Positions 8,582 through 16,463 of a DNA stretch of 27,040 bases are shown one piece after another. The stretch spans positions 1-27,040 of the forward strand of contig JAZULL010000138.1 in assembly GCA_045603085.1 (NCBI GenBank), in the 5' to 3' direction. The translations under genes and the position numbers were made by a program. The notes under the pieces were generated by a model, which saw only the letters and a program-made list of their open reading frames with translations, was not told the origin of the DNA and made no database searches. The DNA is from SVQP01 sp045603085 (GTDB lineage Bacteria; Bacillota; Clostridia; Oscillospirales; CAG-272). The first letter of the stretch is position 1; the number at the start of each line of letters is the position of its first letter.

Positions 8582-9553
8582 ATGCAGGTACTGCAACAAA
8601 TTTTTGATAAGATCGAGCAATACGACCGCATCATGCTGTTCCGTCACGTGCGCGTGGACGGCGACTGTGTGGGCGCAACCAAGGGTCTGAAGTCCATTAT
8701 CAAGCTGACGTGGCCCGAAAAAGAGGTTTACATCATTGACGGTCAGACCTCGGATTTTCTCGCGTTTCTGGGCGAGGACGATGCCCCCGTGGACGACGCG
8801 CTGTACGAGGGAGCACTGGCCATCGTACTGGACACCGGCAACGAGGGACGCATCTCCAACCCCAAATACGCGCTGTGCCGCGAGCTGATCAAGATCGACC
8901 ACCACATCAACGTCGATCCCTACGGCGAGCTCGCATGGGTGCAGGAGGACGCCTCCTCCTGCTGCGAAATGGTAGCAAAGTTTTATTTCACGTTCAAGGA
9001 TCAGCTCAAGATCGACGTGCAGGCCGCTACCTATCTGTACGCGGGTATGGTGACCGACTCGGGCCGATTCCGCTTCAGAAGCGTTTCAGGTGACACCATG
9101 CGACTTGCGGGCATGCTGCTTGATCTTGGTGTGGACACCGACGTACTGTTTGCACATCTGTACATGCAGGACGTGGAGTCCTTCAAGTTCAAATCCTTTG
9201 TCTATAAGAATATGAAAATGACCCCTGCGGGTGTAGCATATCTGTATATCAGCCGCGCCACCATGGAAAAATACGGCTTGACACACGAGCAGGCGGCCAC
9301 CGCCGTTTCCCTCTTGGATTCTATCAAGGGCTCCTTGATCTGGATGATCTTTATCGAGCATGAGACCGAAATCCGCGTCAGACTGCGCTCTCGCTTTGTC
9401 ACGGTCAATCAGATTGCAGAGAGATACAACGGCGGCGGTCACGATTGCGCCAGCGGTGCAACCGTCTATTCCAGACGCCAGGCCAATAAGTTGGTTCGGG
9501 AAGCCGATGCAACACTTGCAAAATTCAAACAGGAAAACGAGGGCTGGTTATGA
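8582..9553 (+). CDS. DHH/DHHA1 phosphoesterase, NrnA-like (second tandem copy)
   Basis: Paralog of the preceding gene, 323 residues. It keeps the metal scaffold: HVRVDGD (H22, D26, D28), VLDTG (D84), DHH (106-108), VTDSGRFRF (D159) and the DHHA1 motif YNGGGHDCASG (282-292). Differences from the first copy are V in place of the proline in the first motif, CVG in place of AMG after it, and D after GGGH, which may shift substrate choice. AGGAGGT overlaps the end of the upstream gene, and the surE start overlaps its stop codon as ATGA, so the three genes are probably translated in a coupled way. Candidate substrates by family are nanoRNA, pGpG and pAp. Confidence 0.9.
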   Translation: MQVLQQIFDKIEQYDRIMLFRHVRVDGDCVGATKGLKSIIKLTWPEKEVYIIDGQTSDFLAFLGEDDAPVDDALYEGALAIVLDTGNEGRISNPKYALCRELIKIDHHINVDPYGELAWVQEDASSCCEMVAKFYFTFKDQLKIDVQAATYLYAGMVTDSGRFRFRSVSGDTMRLAGMLLDLGVDTDVLFAHLYMQDVESFKFKSFVYKNMKMTPAGVAYLYISRATMEKYGLTHEQAATAVSLLDSIKGSLIWMIFIEHETEIRVRLRSRFVTVNQIAERYNGGGHDCASGATVYSRRQANKLVREADATLAKFKQENEGWL

Positions 9554-10275
9554 AAATACTGATTACAAACGACGACGGCATCAAGGCCGCGGGCTTGATC
9601 TCTTTGGTCAAGTGGGCCTGTAAATACGGCGAGGTGACCACGGTTGCTCCCTTGCATGAGCAGAGTGGCAAAAGCCACGGCTTTGAGATTTATCATCCCA
9701 TTGCCGTAAGCAAGTACGATCTCTGCCCCGAAACCACCGCCTACGCTGTGGATTCCACCCCTGCCGACTGCGTGCGCTGGGGTATCATTGGTCTTGGTCA
9801 GCAGTATGATCTGGTCATTTCCGGCATCAATCGCGGCTATAACATCGGCCAGGACATCGTATATTCCGGCACGGTTGGCGCGATCTACGAGGCGGCCATT
9901 CAAGGACACAGGGGCCTTGCCCTTTCCACCGCTCCCGACACTTTACCGGGCGCGCTGGAGCAGCTGGATTACGTGTTCAAGTTCTTGGAGCGCAACAATC
10001 TCTTTGCCCAGAACAATCTCTACAACGTCAATATCCCCGAAAATCCCCAGGGCATCCGCATCACCCGTCAGGGGCAGGCACGCTACTCCGACGAGTGGGT
10101 AGACATGGGCAACGGCACCTACCAGCAGGTAGGACAGTTCATTTTCGAGAACACCAACAATCTGGAGCTGGACACCGACTGCGTCATGAACGGCTATATT
10201 TCGGTCACTCCCCTGCAGTCCGACCGTACCAATCAGACCGTTTTTAAAAAGCTGGCGGGCTACTTAAACCAATAA
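9550..10275 (+). CDS. surE: 5'/3'-nucleotidase SurE
   Basis: Metal-dependent nucleoside-monophosphate phosphatase of 241 residues; family members also release phosphate from 3'-nucleotides and short polyphosphate. The start MKILITNDDG carries the paired metal aspartates D8 and D9. S39 in EQSGKSHG, STPADCV at about 69-75 and SGINRGYNIGQDIVYSGTVGAI at 91-112 (N94) complete the family signature. The start ATG overlaps the upstream DHH gene stop by four bases, with GAGGG upstream. As last gene of the operon it is well placed to dephosphorylate mononucleotides made by the DHH enzymes. A strong terminator follows within 10 bp. Confidence 0.96.
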   Translation: MKILITNDDGIKAAGLISLVKWACKYGEVTTVAPLHEQSGKSHGFEIYHPIAVSKYDLCPETTAYAVDSTPADCVRWGIIGLGQQYDLVISGINRGYNIGQDIVYSGTVGAIYEAAIQGHRGLALSTAPDTLPGALEQLDYVFKFLERNNLFAQNNLYNVNIPENPQGIRITRQGQARYSDEWVDMGNGTYQQVGQFIFENTNNLELDTDCVMNGYISVTPLQSDRTNQTVFKKLAGYLNQ

Positions 10276-10283
10276 TTCAGCGC

Positions 10284-10325
10284 AACCAAAAAGGGGTTGC
10301 ACCGCGGTGCAACGCCTTTTTGGTT
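10284..10325. terminator. Bidirectional terminator between surE and the OB-fold lipoprotein gene
   Basis: Two convergent genes end on either side of a long inverted repeat, AACCAAAAAGGGGTTGCACC paired with its near-complement (one G-G type mismatch in the arm). Each strand reads a GC-rich hairpin followed by TTTTT, so it should stop transcription from both directions. A smaller hairpin, AAACAG-AATA-CTGTTT (10334-10349), lies between it and the minus-strand stop codon. Confidence 0.9.
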
Positions 10326-10354
10326 CATTTTATAAACAGAATACTGTTTGCAAA

Positions 10355-12649
10355 TTATTGAACTGCTACGATGTATACGTACTCGCCGTTGTAAGAAGCG
10401 AACTCAATCGTACCCATATAGTTCTTGACGTAACCGCAAACGGTAATGGTATCGCCAACCTTAAGTTCACCCATACCATCCATAGGATTCAAGGTGTAAA
10501 TCAACATTTCGGTTGTACCATCAGAGAAGTAAACGTTCTTGTAGTAGTTACCGCCTTCACCGATCCGGGTTACAGTTCCCTTTGCGTATACCTTTTCAGA
10601 AGAAGCAGTGCCGTCAGTCAGATCTGCACACAAAGTCATAGCTTCGGTAACGGTCAAAGGAGTCTCCAGAGAACCGAAGTTGCCGGTTACAGGAGTATCG
10701 GGGGTGGTGTCGCCGCCCTCGCCGGGAACCAGCTCATCCAGAGTGCAGCCTGCGTTGAACTCAATGGTGCCGTTGTAGTTGGTGAAGGTACCGGTAACGG
10801 TAATAGTGTCGCCAGCCTTCAGGCCCTGTGCGCCCTCACCCTTCAGGCGGAAGCACATCATGGGCTTTTCGGTGTTACCGTCAACAATGATGGTAACCGT
10901 GATGTTCTGGTACTGATCGCTCCAGGCGGTGTTCACAGCGCTGATCACACCGGTCAAGGTGTAGCTCTCCTCGGTGGACTCACCGGGCTGGAGTGCATAA
11001 GCGATATCCAGGATCGCGCCCTGAGAAATCGCCTCACCCATGCTGACCAGCACGCAGCCTGCGTTGAACTCAATGGTACCGTTGTAGTTGGTGAAGGAAC
11101 CTTCAACAGTAATGGCGTCGCCAACCTTGAGGTCCTTTGCACCGTCGCCCTTCAGACGGAAGCACATGATAGGCTTATCTGCCAGATCGCCAACCTGAAT
11201 GGTAACGGTGATATTGTTGTACTGATCGCTCCAAGCGGTATCAACGCTGGTGATCACACCAAACAGACGGTAGTTGCCTTCCAGATTTTCACCGGGCTGC
11301 AGGCCGTAAGCAGCGTCAACGATCTGCTCGTAGGTCATGCTGCCTGCCAGGATCTTCACTTCGAATTCCTTGGTCTCGGTAGCCTCACCGCAGGTAATGG
11401 TAGCGGTCAGCTTAACGGTAGCGGTCTCGGTGGGAATGGTTACGGTCAGCTTGTTGCCTTCAACAACAGCCAGCTCACTGTCGGATGCCCAGCTAATGGT
11501 AACGTCGGAATAAGTAGCGCCAGTTACAGGCAACTCGGTGTCACCACCCTTGGAGATGGTGGTTGCGAAGGAAAGGTTTTCCTTTTCAAATGCAACCTTG
11601 CCTGCATCATCTCTTTCGGGAAGAACAAAATTGGTGAATGCATCAGCGGTAACAGGGGTCAGATAGAAAGCACCACTGTATACGCAGATCACGCCGGTAA
11701 CGTCAGCGGTATAGCCAAGGTGATCGGTGTGTGCCTGCTTCATAGCAGCCTGCTCATCCTTAGTCAGGGGGCAGGTGGAGGAAGAAATTCTCACATAAGA
11801 TTCCAACTCACCCAGCTTGAATTTGTAATAACCGTTGGAGGCATCCTGACCGGTGATGGTTACGCCCTTAATGGTAACCAGCTGTGCCTGAGGATATACC
11901 AAAGCCTCCGCCTTCAGATCGGCTGCATTCGCATACAGCTCAGTAAAGTCAACAACAGTCAAATCAACTTTATTGGAATCAACAATCTCAATATTTGCAT
12001 CCTTGATCTCATGAGTACCATTGTAAATATCCTTGGTACCGGTTGCACGGATGGTCATACCAACCTCAAGATTGAGGTCTGTAATGGGGTCCTGTTCCAT
12101 GCCGTAAATATAATAACCGCCGTTTGCATCGTTCATGTAGATGCAGTTGTAGGAAGCGCCCTTGGACTTTGCGATCAGAGCGGTGATAACGCCCTTGGTG
12201 ATAACGGGATCGCCAGCTGCTGCTTCAACGTAAGCGTCAAAGCTCAACTCTGCAAACTTGGGAACCGTGTAGTTGAATTCCAAGGTAACGGTGTTGCCTT
12301 CTGCGTCGGCAATGGTAGCGGTCAGAACGTAAGGAATGTCTGCTGCTGCCTTTTCGTCAACGTCAATGGTAACGGTCTTGCCGTCCTCGCTCTTGGTAAT
12401 AACGATACCCTCGGTAACGTTAACGGTCCAAGTAACGGTGTAGGTCACGCCCTCAACGATGACAACGCCTACGCGCTCATAGTCAACGGGAGTGATAGTG
12501 TTTTTGTCCTTATACATGGTCTGCAGATAGCTCTTTGCATTCTCCAGAGGAGAGGCTTCCTCGCCTCCGTCGGGCTTATTCGGGTTACAACCAACCAGAA
12601 TACCCAGCATCAGAACTGCAACCAAGAGGACGCTAAGAATCTTTTTCAT
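10355..12649 (-). CDS. Surface lipoprotein with bacterial Ig-like and five OB-fold-like segments
   Basis: Secreted lipoprotein of 764 residues; lipobox LVGC puts the lipidated cysteine at C21. After a short linker come an Ig-like beta domain (about 45-131), OB-like segments (about 135-225 and 235-342), a second Ig-like domain (348-434), two almost identical OB-like repeats (438-535 and 541-637, spaced exactly 103 residues), a proline/threonine linker (638-660) and a last OB-like segment (664-764). The OB segments share a pattern of KGVIT/TGVIS, then LKVGDTITVxG, then YNGTIEF, as in the YhcR-type OB domains found with secreted nucleases. No catalytic motif was seen. AAGGGGA precedes the start. 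It is last in the ABC/nuclease cluster, 18 bp after the nuclease-like gene. A nucleic-acid or oligosaccharide binding role is inference. Confidence 0.82.
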   Translation of the reverse strand: MKKILSVLLVAVLMLGILVGCNPNKPDGGEEASPLENAKSYLQTMYKDKNTITPVDYERVGVVIVEGVTYTVTWTVNVTEGIVITKSEDGKTVTIDVDEKAAADIPYVLTATIADAEGNTVTLEFNYTVPKFAELSFDAYVEAAAGDPVITKGVITALIAKSKGASYNCIYMNDANGGYYIYGMEQDPITDLNLEVGMTIRATGTKDIYNGTHEIKDANIEIVDSNKVDLTVVDFTELYANAADLKAEALVYPQAQLVTIKGVTITGQDASNGYYKFKLGELESYVRISSSTCPLTKDEQAAMKQAHTDHLGYTADVTGVICVYSGAFYLTPVTADAFTNFVLPERDDAGKVAFEKENLSFATTISKGGDTELPVTGATYSDVTISWASDSELAVVEGNKLTVTIPTETATVKLTATITCGEATETKEFEVKILAGSMTYEQIVDAAYGLQPGENLEGNYRLFGVITSVDTAWSDQYNNITVTIQVGDLADKPIMCFRLKGDGAKDLKVGDAITVEGSFTNYNGTIEFNAGCVLVSMGEAISQGAILDIAYALQPGESTEESYTLTGVISAVNTAWSDQYQNITVTIIVDGNTEKPMMCFRLKGEGAQGLKAGDTITVTGTFTNYNGTIEFNAGCTLDELVPGEGGDTTPDTPVTGNFGSLETPLTVTEAMTLCADLTDGTASSEKVYAKGTVTRIGEGGNYYKNVYFSDGTTEMLIYTLNPMDGMGELKVGDTITVCGYVKNYMGTIEFASYNGEYVYIVAVQ
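10739..11338 (-). repeat. Intragenic tandem repeat, two units with 309-bp period
   Basis: The two central OB-like segments of the lipoprotein are direct repeats at protein and DNA level. WSDQY, CFRLKG, GDxITV and NYNGTIEFNAGC recur exactly 103 codons apart, and the DNA around 10745-10790 and 11054-11099 is nearly identical. This suggests a fairly recent internal duplication or continued gene conversion. Confidence 0.9.
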
Positions 12650-12667
12650 ATCAAAAATCCCCTTTTC

Positions 12668-14017
12668 TTATTCGTGAATGTTAATGTTCGCAAGCGAGAG
12701 CACCTTGATCTGATAAGTGCCGCTGAAATAATCAACCAAGCCCTTGACGTCAATGGTCTTGCCTGCAAAATACTCTTCTGTAACCAGCTTGCCGTCCTCG
12801 TCGTACAGCACGGCGGTGCGGACGTCGATCTGAACGCCGCCTGCCTCGCAGGTCAGGGTCATAGCACCCTTATCCGAGCTGGTTTCGCTTGTGGTGGTGT
12901 AAATGCTCTTGACCACCAGGTTACGCATCTCAATCGAAGTGGACTGTGCCAAGAATGCATAATCCAGAGAAACGACCTCCTCTTCCCTGATCACGTCCAG
13001 CTTACCGTTGATAAAGGTAGCGGGATCGGTCAAAAAGTAGCCGGGCTGATTTCCCTCACTGAGCTTCTGGATGTTACCGGGGTCATTGGGCTTCATCTGA
13101 CGGTAGGTCAGGCCGGAGACCTGATACGTGCCGCCAACCTCGTAGTACTGCACAGTACCCACGATTCTTGCCTCATTGCCCACCGAGAGGATATCAAGAC
13201 CCTCACCGGACAGGTTGAAGCCGTAATAAATATACATGCCGTAGTACATGTTGGTCTCGGCGTCGTAATCCTCGATATAGACCGCCTGGCCCTCGTTTGC
13301 GGTAATGACACCGTTGAAGGCGACCTTCATGCCATTATAGGCTTCGATGTTACTGCGGAGCTCCTTAAGCGTCAGCTCAATGGCTTCACCGTAGTAAAAG
13401 TTCGGGTCCTTCTGACCGGAATAAACGTTGAGCTTCTGCGCCTTTGCCTGTGCAATTGCCGCAACAGCCTTTTCGCCGTAGCGGTTCTGCGCAGAGTTGG
13501 ACGCGATTGCCAGACCGTTCTGAAGGATCTCAATGTTCAGGTTACGGTATTCCTCGGTCTCCGAGGTTCTGTACCACACCCAAACCAGGTGACGCGCGCC
13601 GGTGGAATCGAGATTCCAGTTGGCGTCGTCGGATTCAACGTAAATAGAGGTTGCGCTTGACAGCTTTTCCTTGGTAAAGGCGGCAGCGGTCTTGCCGTAT
13701 TCCTCGATCTTACCCGTGGATTCGGGGGTGTTAATGGCAAGATATCTTGCCTTGAGAACGCCGGTTTCCGAAACAGAGGTGGGCACGTCGAAGTGCGTGG
13801 TGTCTCCGTCGATAAATGCATGGATGCCGTTGACCTTCACCTTTGCGGTGTTGGACTGCAGATCCAGCTTGACCTCGGAGGCGTAATCAATATTTTGCGC
13901 GGGATCGTCGGTGCTCTGCTCGCCGCCGGCGGGAGGATTTCCATCACATCCCGCCAGACAGCCAAGCACGATTGCAAGCACCGAAACCACACAAAGAAAT
14001 CTATTCAGTGCTCTCAT
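12668..14017 (-). CDS. Surface lipoprotein with staphylococcal-nuclease-like domain and OB-like C-terminus
   Basis: Lipoprotein of 449 residues; lipobox LAGC, cysteine C24. Residues about 55-200 form an SNase (thermonuclease) domain: IDGDT with calcium-ligand positions D70 and D72, LKARYLAINTPES with R91 and E99, YGKTAAAFTK, and TGARHLVWVWYR with R142. These align with Asp19/21, Arg35, Glu43 and Arg87 of S. aureus nuclease; the Asp40 position is asparagine (N96). About 210-310 and 330-449 are OB-like beta regions similar to YhcR-type nucleases. Predicted role: calcium-dependent cleavage of extracellular DNA or RNA at the cell surface. There is no clear Shine-Dalgarno before the ATG, which lies 12 bp after the solute-binding-protein stop; the signal peptide nevertheless fixes the start. 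Translational coupling is likely. Confidence 0.85.
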   Translation of the reverse strand: MRALNRFLCVVSVLAIVLGCLAGCDGNPPAGGEQSTDDPAQNIDYASEVKLDLQSNTAKVKVNGIHAFIDGDTTHFDVPTSVSETGVLKARYLAINTPESTGKIEEYGKTAAAFTKEKLSSATSIYVESDDANWNLDSTGARHLVWVWYRTSETEEYRNLNIEILQNGLAIASNSAQNRYGEKAVAAIAQAKAQKLNVYSGQKDPNFYYGEAIELTLKELRSNIEAYNGMKVAFNGVITANEGQAVYIEDYDAETNMYYGMYIYYGFNLSGEGLDILSVGNEARIVGTVQYYEVGGTYQVSGLTYRQMKPNDPGNIQKLSEGNQPGYFLTDPATFINGKLDVIREEEVVSLDYAFLAQSTSIEMRNLVVKSIYTTTSETSSDKGAMTLTCEAGGVQIDVRTAVLYDEDGKLVTEEYFAGKTIDVKGLVDYFSGTYQIKVLSLANINIHE

Positions 14018-14029
14018 ATTGTCTTAAAA

Positions 14030-15466
14030 TTAACCGCCGTAATATTCGCAGTAGGTCATTGCCTCTTCAAACGCCTTCTTGATCTGTGCATCAATGTCAG
14101 AGCTGGAGGTATTCAGACCCAGGCACTTGGTCAGCAGAGAGCCAACCTGGTCACGGGCGGTGGAGGAGCCGTTGAATGCAGGAGGGGTGTAGTAAGCATC
14201 CTGCTGCTCCAGACATACCTTTGCAGACAGAGCGGAAACATAGTTGTAGCCGTCAGCATTTGCAAGGAATGCAGCGTAGGTCTCGTTCTCTGCTACGGAC
14301 TTGAGAACCGGAACGTAACCGGAAGCCATGGAGAACTCAGCCTGGAACTCGACGCTGGTGGTCAGGAACTTAACAAACAGCCAGGAAGCGATAACTTCCT
14401 GAGGATTGTCCTTCTTGAAGATACATACGGAGGGACCCTGAGAGATTACCTTGGGGTTAGAGGAGTCAACCTGAGGAACGGAAGCGATGCCTACCTCGAA
14501 GGGGTAGTTGCCGCTATCGTCCTTAGCAGGACGCTGGTGGGTTGCACCTGCGGAGGAACCGATGGACATATAGCTGTGGATCTCGCCTTCCTTGGTAGCG
14601 GTGAACATACCGGAGGTATATGCGCCGTACAGGGTCTGGGTGGTCACGTAGCCCTTGTCGTACCATTCGGAGAATCTCTTTACGAAGTTACGGTTGGTTT
14701 CGTTGTCAAACAGGAAGTGGTCACCGGTTGCGCTGGTGTAATCGGAGCCATACTGCTCACACATGGTGATGAACCAGTTAGCCTCGGAGTCATAGCCGAG
14801 CGGTACGCTGTTAGGATCGATCTCCTTGATCTTAGCGCAAACTGCCTCCAGCTCGTCCCAGGTGGTGGGAACGCTGATGCCGTGCTCCTCGAAGAAGGTC
14901 TTGTTGTAGTACAGTACCTCGGTGGACTTGGAGAAGGGCATGGTATACATCAGGCCGTCACCAAACTGCTGACCCTCTTCGTAGTAGCCCTTGATGAAGT
15001 CGTCCTTCTGTGCCTGGGTCAGACCGATGATCTCGGTGGTGCCGTCTGCACGGGTAACCTCGATCTCGCTGTCGATCAGGGTATCCAGGGTAACAACTGC
15101 CTTTGCAAGGTTATACAGTGCTACGTGGTCCGGATAGCAGTAAGCGATGTTGGGCTGGTCGCCGACCGTGATCTCGGTAGAGATGGTGTCACGGACGTCG
15201 TCATAACCGCCAACCTGAGTGGACACGATGGTGATGTTGGGGTAGAGCTTGTTGAACTCTTCAATGTACGCGTTGAGTACAGTGGAGAGGTTGCTACCCA
15301 TGGTGTGGTAGAAAGTGATTTCGACTGCGCTTCCGTCGTAACCGCCCTCGGGCATTTCGAAATTAGGCTTTGCAGCACCGGAGTTACCTCCGAGATCGCA
15401 AGCACTCATCGAAACGACGCCGATCAGCATGGTACAAAGCAGAAGCATAGACAAAAACTTTTTCAT
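14030..15466 (-). CDS. ABC transporter solute-binding lipoprotein (CUT1 family, UgpB/MalE-like)
   Basis: Lipoprotein of 478 residues that captures substrate outside the membrane and delivers it to the two permeases encoded upstream. Lipobox SMSAC gives lipidated C23. The body is a family-1 extracellular solute-binding protein: AVEITFYHTMGSN strand, EEFNKLYPNITI, the FSKSTEVLYYNKTFFEEHGI signature (about residues 178-197) and PTTWDELEAVCAKIK. The C-terminal lobe includes aromatic residues that could stack on a sugar ring. AAGAAGG precedes the start after a 64-bp gap of mostly A/T sequence that also holds a small AGGC/GCCT hairpin. Ligand cannot be assigned: the family spans oligosaccharides, glycerol phosphates and phosphodiesters. 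Confidence 0.92.
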   Translation of the reverse strand: MKKFLSMLLLCTMLIGVVSMSACDLGGNSGAAKPNFEMPEGGYDGSAVEITFYHTMGSNLSTVLNAYIEEFNKLYPNITIVSTQVGGYDDVRDTISTEITVGDQPNIAYCYPDHVALYNLAKAVVTLDTLIDSEIEVTRADGTTEIIGLTQAQKDDFIKGYYEEGQQFGDGLMYTMPFSKSTEVLYYNKTFFEEHGISVPTTWDELEAVCAKIKEIDPNSVPLGYDSEANWFITMCEQYGSDYTSATGDHFLFDNETNRNFVKRFSEWYDKGYVTTQTLYGAYTSGMFTATKEGEIHSYMSIGSSAGATHQRPAKDDSGNYPFEVGIASVPQVDSSNPKVISQGPSVCIFKKDNPQEVIASWLFVKFLTTSVEFQAEFSMASGYVPVLKSVAENETYAAFLANADGYNYVSALSAKVCLEQQDAYYTPPAFNGSSTARDQVGSLLTKCLGLNTSSSDIDAQIKKAFEEAMTYCEYYGG

Positions 15467-15530
15467 GATTTTTGTACCTTCTTTCTTTATTTTTTATTTT
15501 TTCCTTTTTATATAACAGGCAGAGCGCCTA

Positions 15531-16451
15531 TTAACCCTTGATACCGCTGCGGCTTACGCCCTTCATAATATACTTACGAAGGAAGATAAATACCAGGAAC
15601 AGCGGGATGGAAACCACAACGACAGCCGCCATCTGTACCGGGAAGTTGATACGGTCACTTCCCTCCAGCGTGAAGTTGGCACCGCGCAGACCGTTGGTAA
15701 TCAGCTTATAGGTGTCCGGCTTATCCACCGCGATCTTGGTGACCAGGTTGGGCCAAACGTAGGAGTTCCAGGAACCCATCATTTTCAGAATGGTGATCGA
15801 GATCAGCGTGGGCATTGCCAGCGGGATCATGACCTTCCACAGATACTTGAGGTCGCTGGTACCGTCTACCTTGGCTGCCAGATACAGCTCGTTGGGGATC
15901 TGCAGGAAATTCTGTCTGAGCAAGTAAATATAGAACACACTGACAAGGAACGGCACGATCAGAACCTGATAGGTGTCGATCCATTTCAGATGTGCCACGG
16001 TCTGATAGTTGGTGATGGTGAAAAGCTCACCCGGAATCATCATGGTTGCCAGCAGTGCGGCAAACAGCGCATTCTTACCCTTGAACTCAAGACGTGCAAA
16101 CGCAAACGCGGACAGCACGGTGATCACCAGGGACAACACGGTGGAAACGACGCCGACCAGCACGGTGTTATAAAACAGTCTGCCAAGGTTAGCGGTCTCA
16201 AATGCATCCCAGAAATAGTTCTTGAGCACAATGGTCTTGGGGAAAAACGTAGGAAGGGTCAGATAATATTCGTCTACCGTTTTGAGCGACGAAATGATCA
16301 TCCAATAGAACGGGAACAGAATGGCAAACGCCATGGTGATCAGGAATGCATAACACAAAGCCTTTGCAATCACCTTGACAACCTTGTTCTTTTTTGTTTC
16401 CGTTTGCATATTGCGGTTGTGCATGGTCACAATTTTCTTTTGTTCAGTCAT
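15531..16451 (-). CDS. ABC transporter permease, CUT1 family (MalG/UgpE-like)
   Basis: Inner-membrane subunit of 306 residues with about six transmembrane helices (first at about 33-54). The cytoplasmic EAA loop, YLAAKVDGTSDLKYLWKVMIPL (roughly 190-211), is the docking site for the ATPase. Typical MalG-type N-terminal features are FPFYWMIISSLK, and the protein ends in a short basic tail. The ATG at 16451 is preferred because AAGGAGGTG lies 5 bases upstream; ATG codons a few residues later lack this. It starts 12 bp after the other permease. It forms the membrane channel with that partner. Confidence 0.94.
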   Translation of the reverse strand: MTEQKKIVTMHNRNMQTETKKNKVVKVIAKALCYAFLITMAFAILFPFYWMIISSLKTVDEYYLTLPTFFPKTIVLKNYFWDAFETANLGRLFYNTVLVGVVSTVLSLVITVLSAFAFARLEFKGKNALFAALLATMMIPGELFTITNYQTVAHLKWIDTYQVLIVPFLVSVFYIYLLRQNFLQIPNELYLAAKVDGTSDLKYLWKVMIPLAMPTLISITILKMMGSWNSYVWPNLVTKIAVDKPDTYKLITNGLRGANFTLEGSDRINFPVQMAAVVVVSIPLFLVFIFLRKYIMKGVSRSGIKG

Positions 16452-16463
16452 GACAGCACCTCC

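Noticed and set aside
9429..9554. Frameshift suspected where the second DHH gene and surE overlap
   Set aside because: Both proteins have complete family termini; the ATGA overlap is ordinary translational coupling.
10739..11338. CRISPR-like or mobile repeat
   Set aside because: The repeat is in frame, with 103-codon period and OB-like protein units, so it is a domain duplication.
10307..13660. Open frame of about 1,100 codons on the plus strand
   Set aside because: It lies antisense to the OB-fold and nuclease-like lipoprotein genes, which have signal peptides, ribosome binding sites and family motifs. The antisense product shows no domain and no proper start site; it is a by-product of codon bias.
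15467..15530. Possible riboswitch or small RNA before the solute-binding gene
   Set aside because: The 64-bp gap is A/T-rich with only a 4-bp stem; nothing resembles a known aptamer.
13793..15541. Plus-strand open frame of about 580 codons
   Set aside because: Antisense to the solute-binding-protein gene and the start of the nuclease gene, with no ribosome binding site and low-complexity G/V/L-rich translation.
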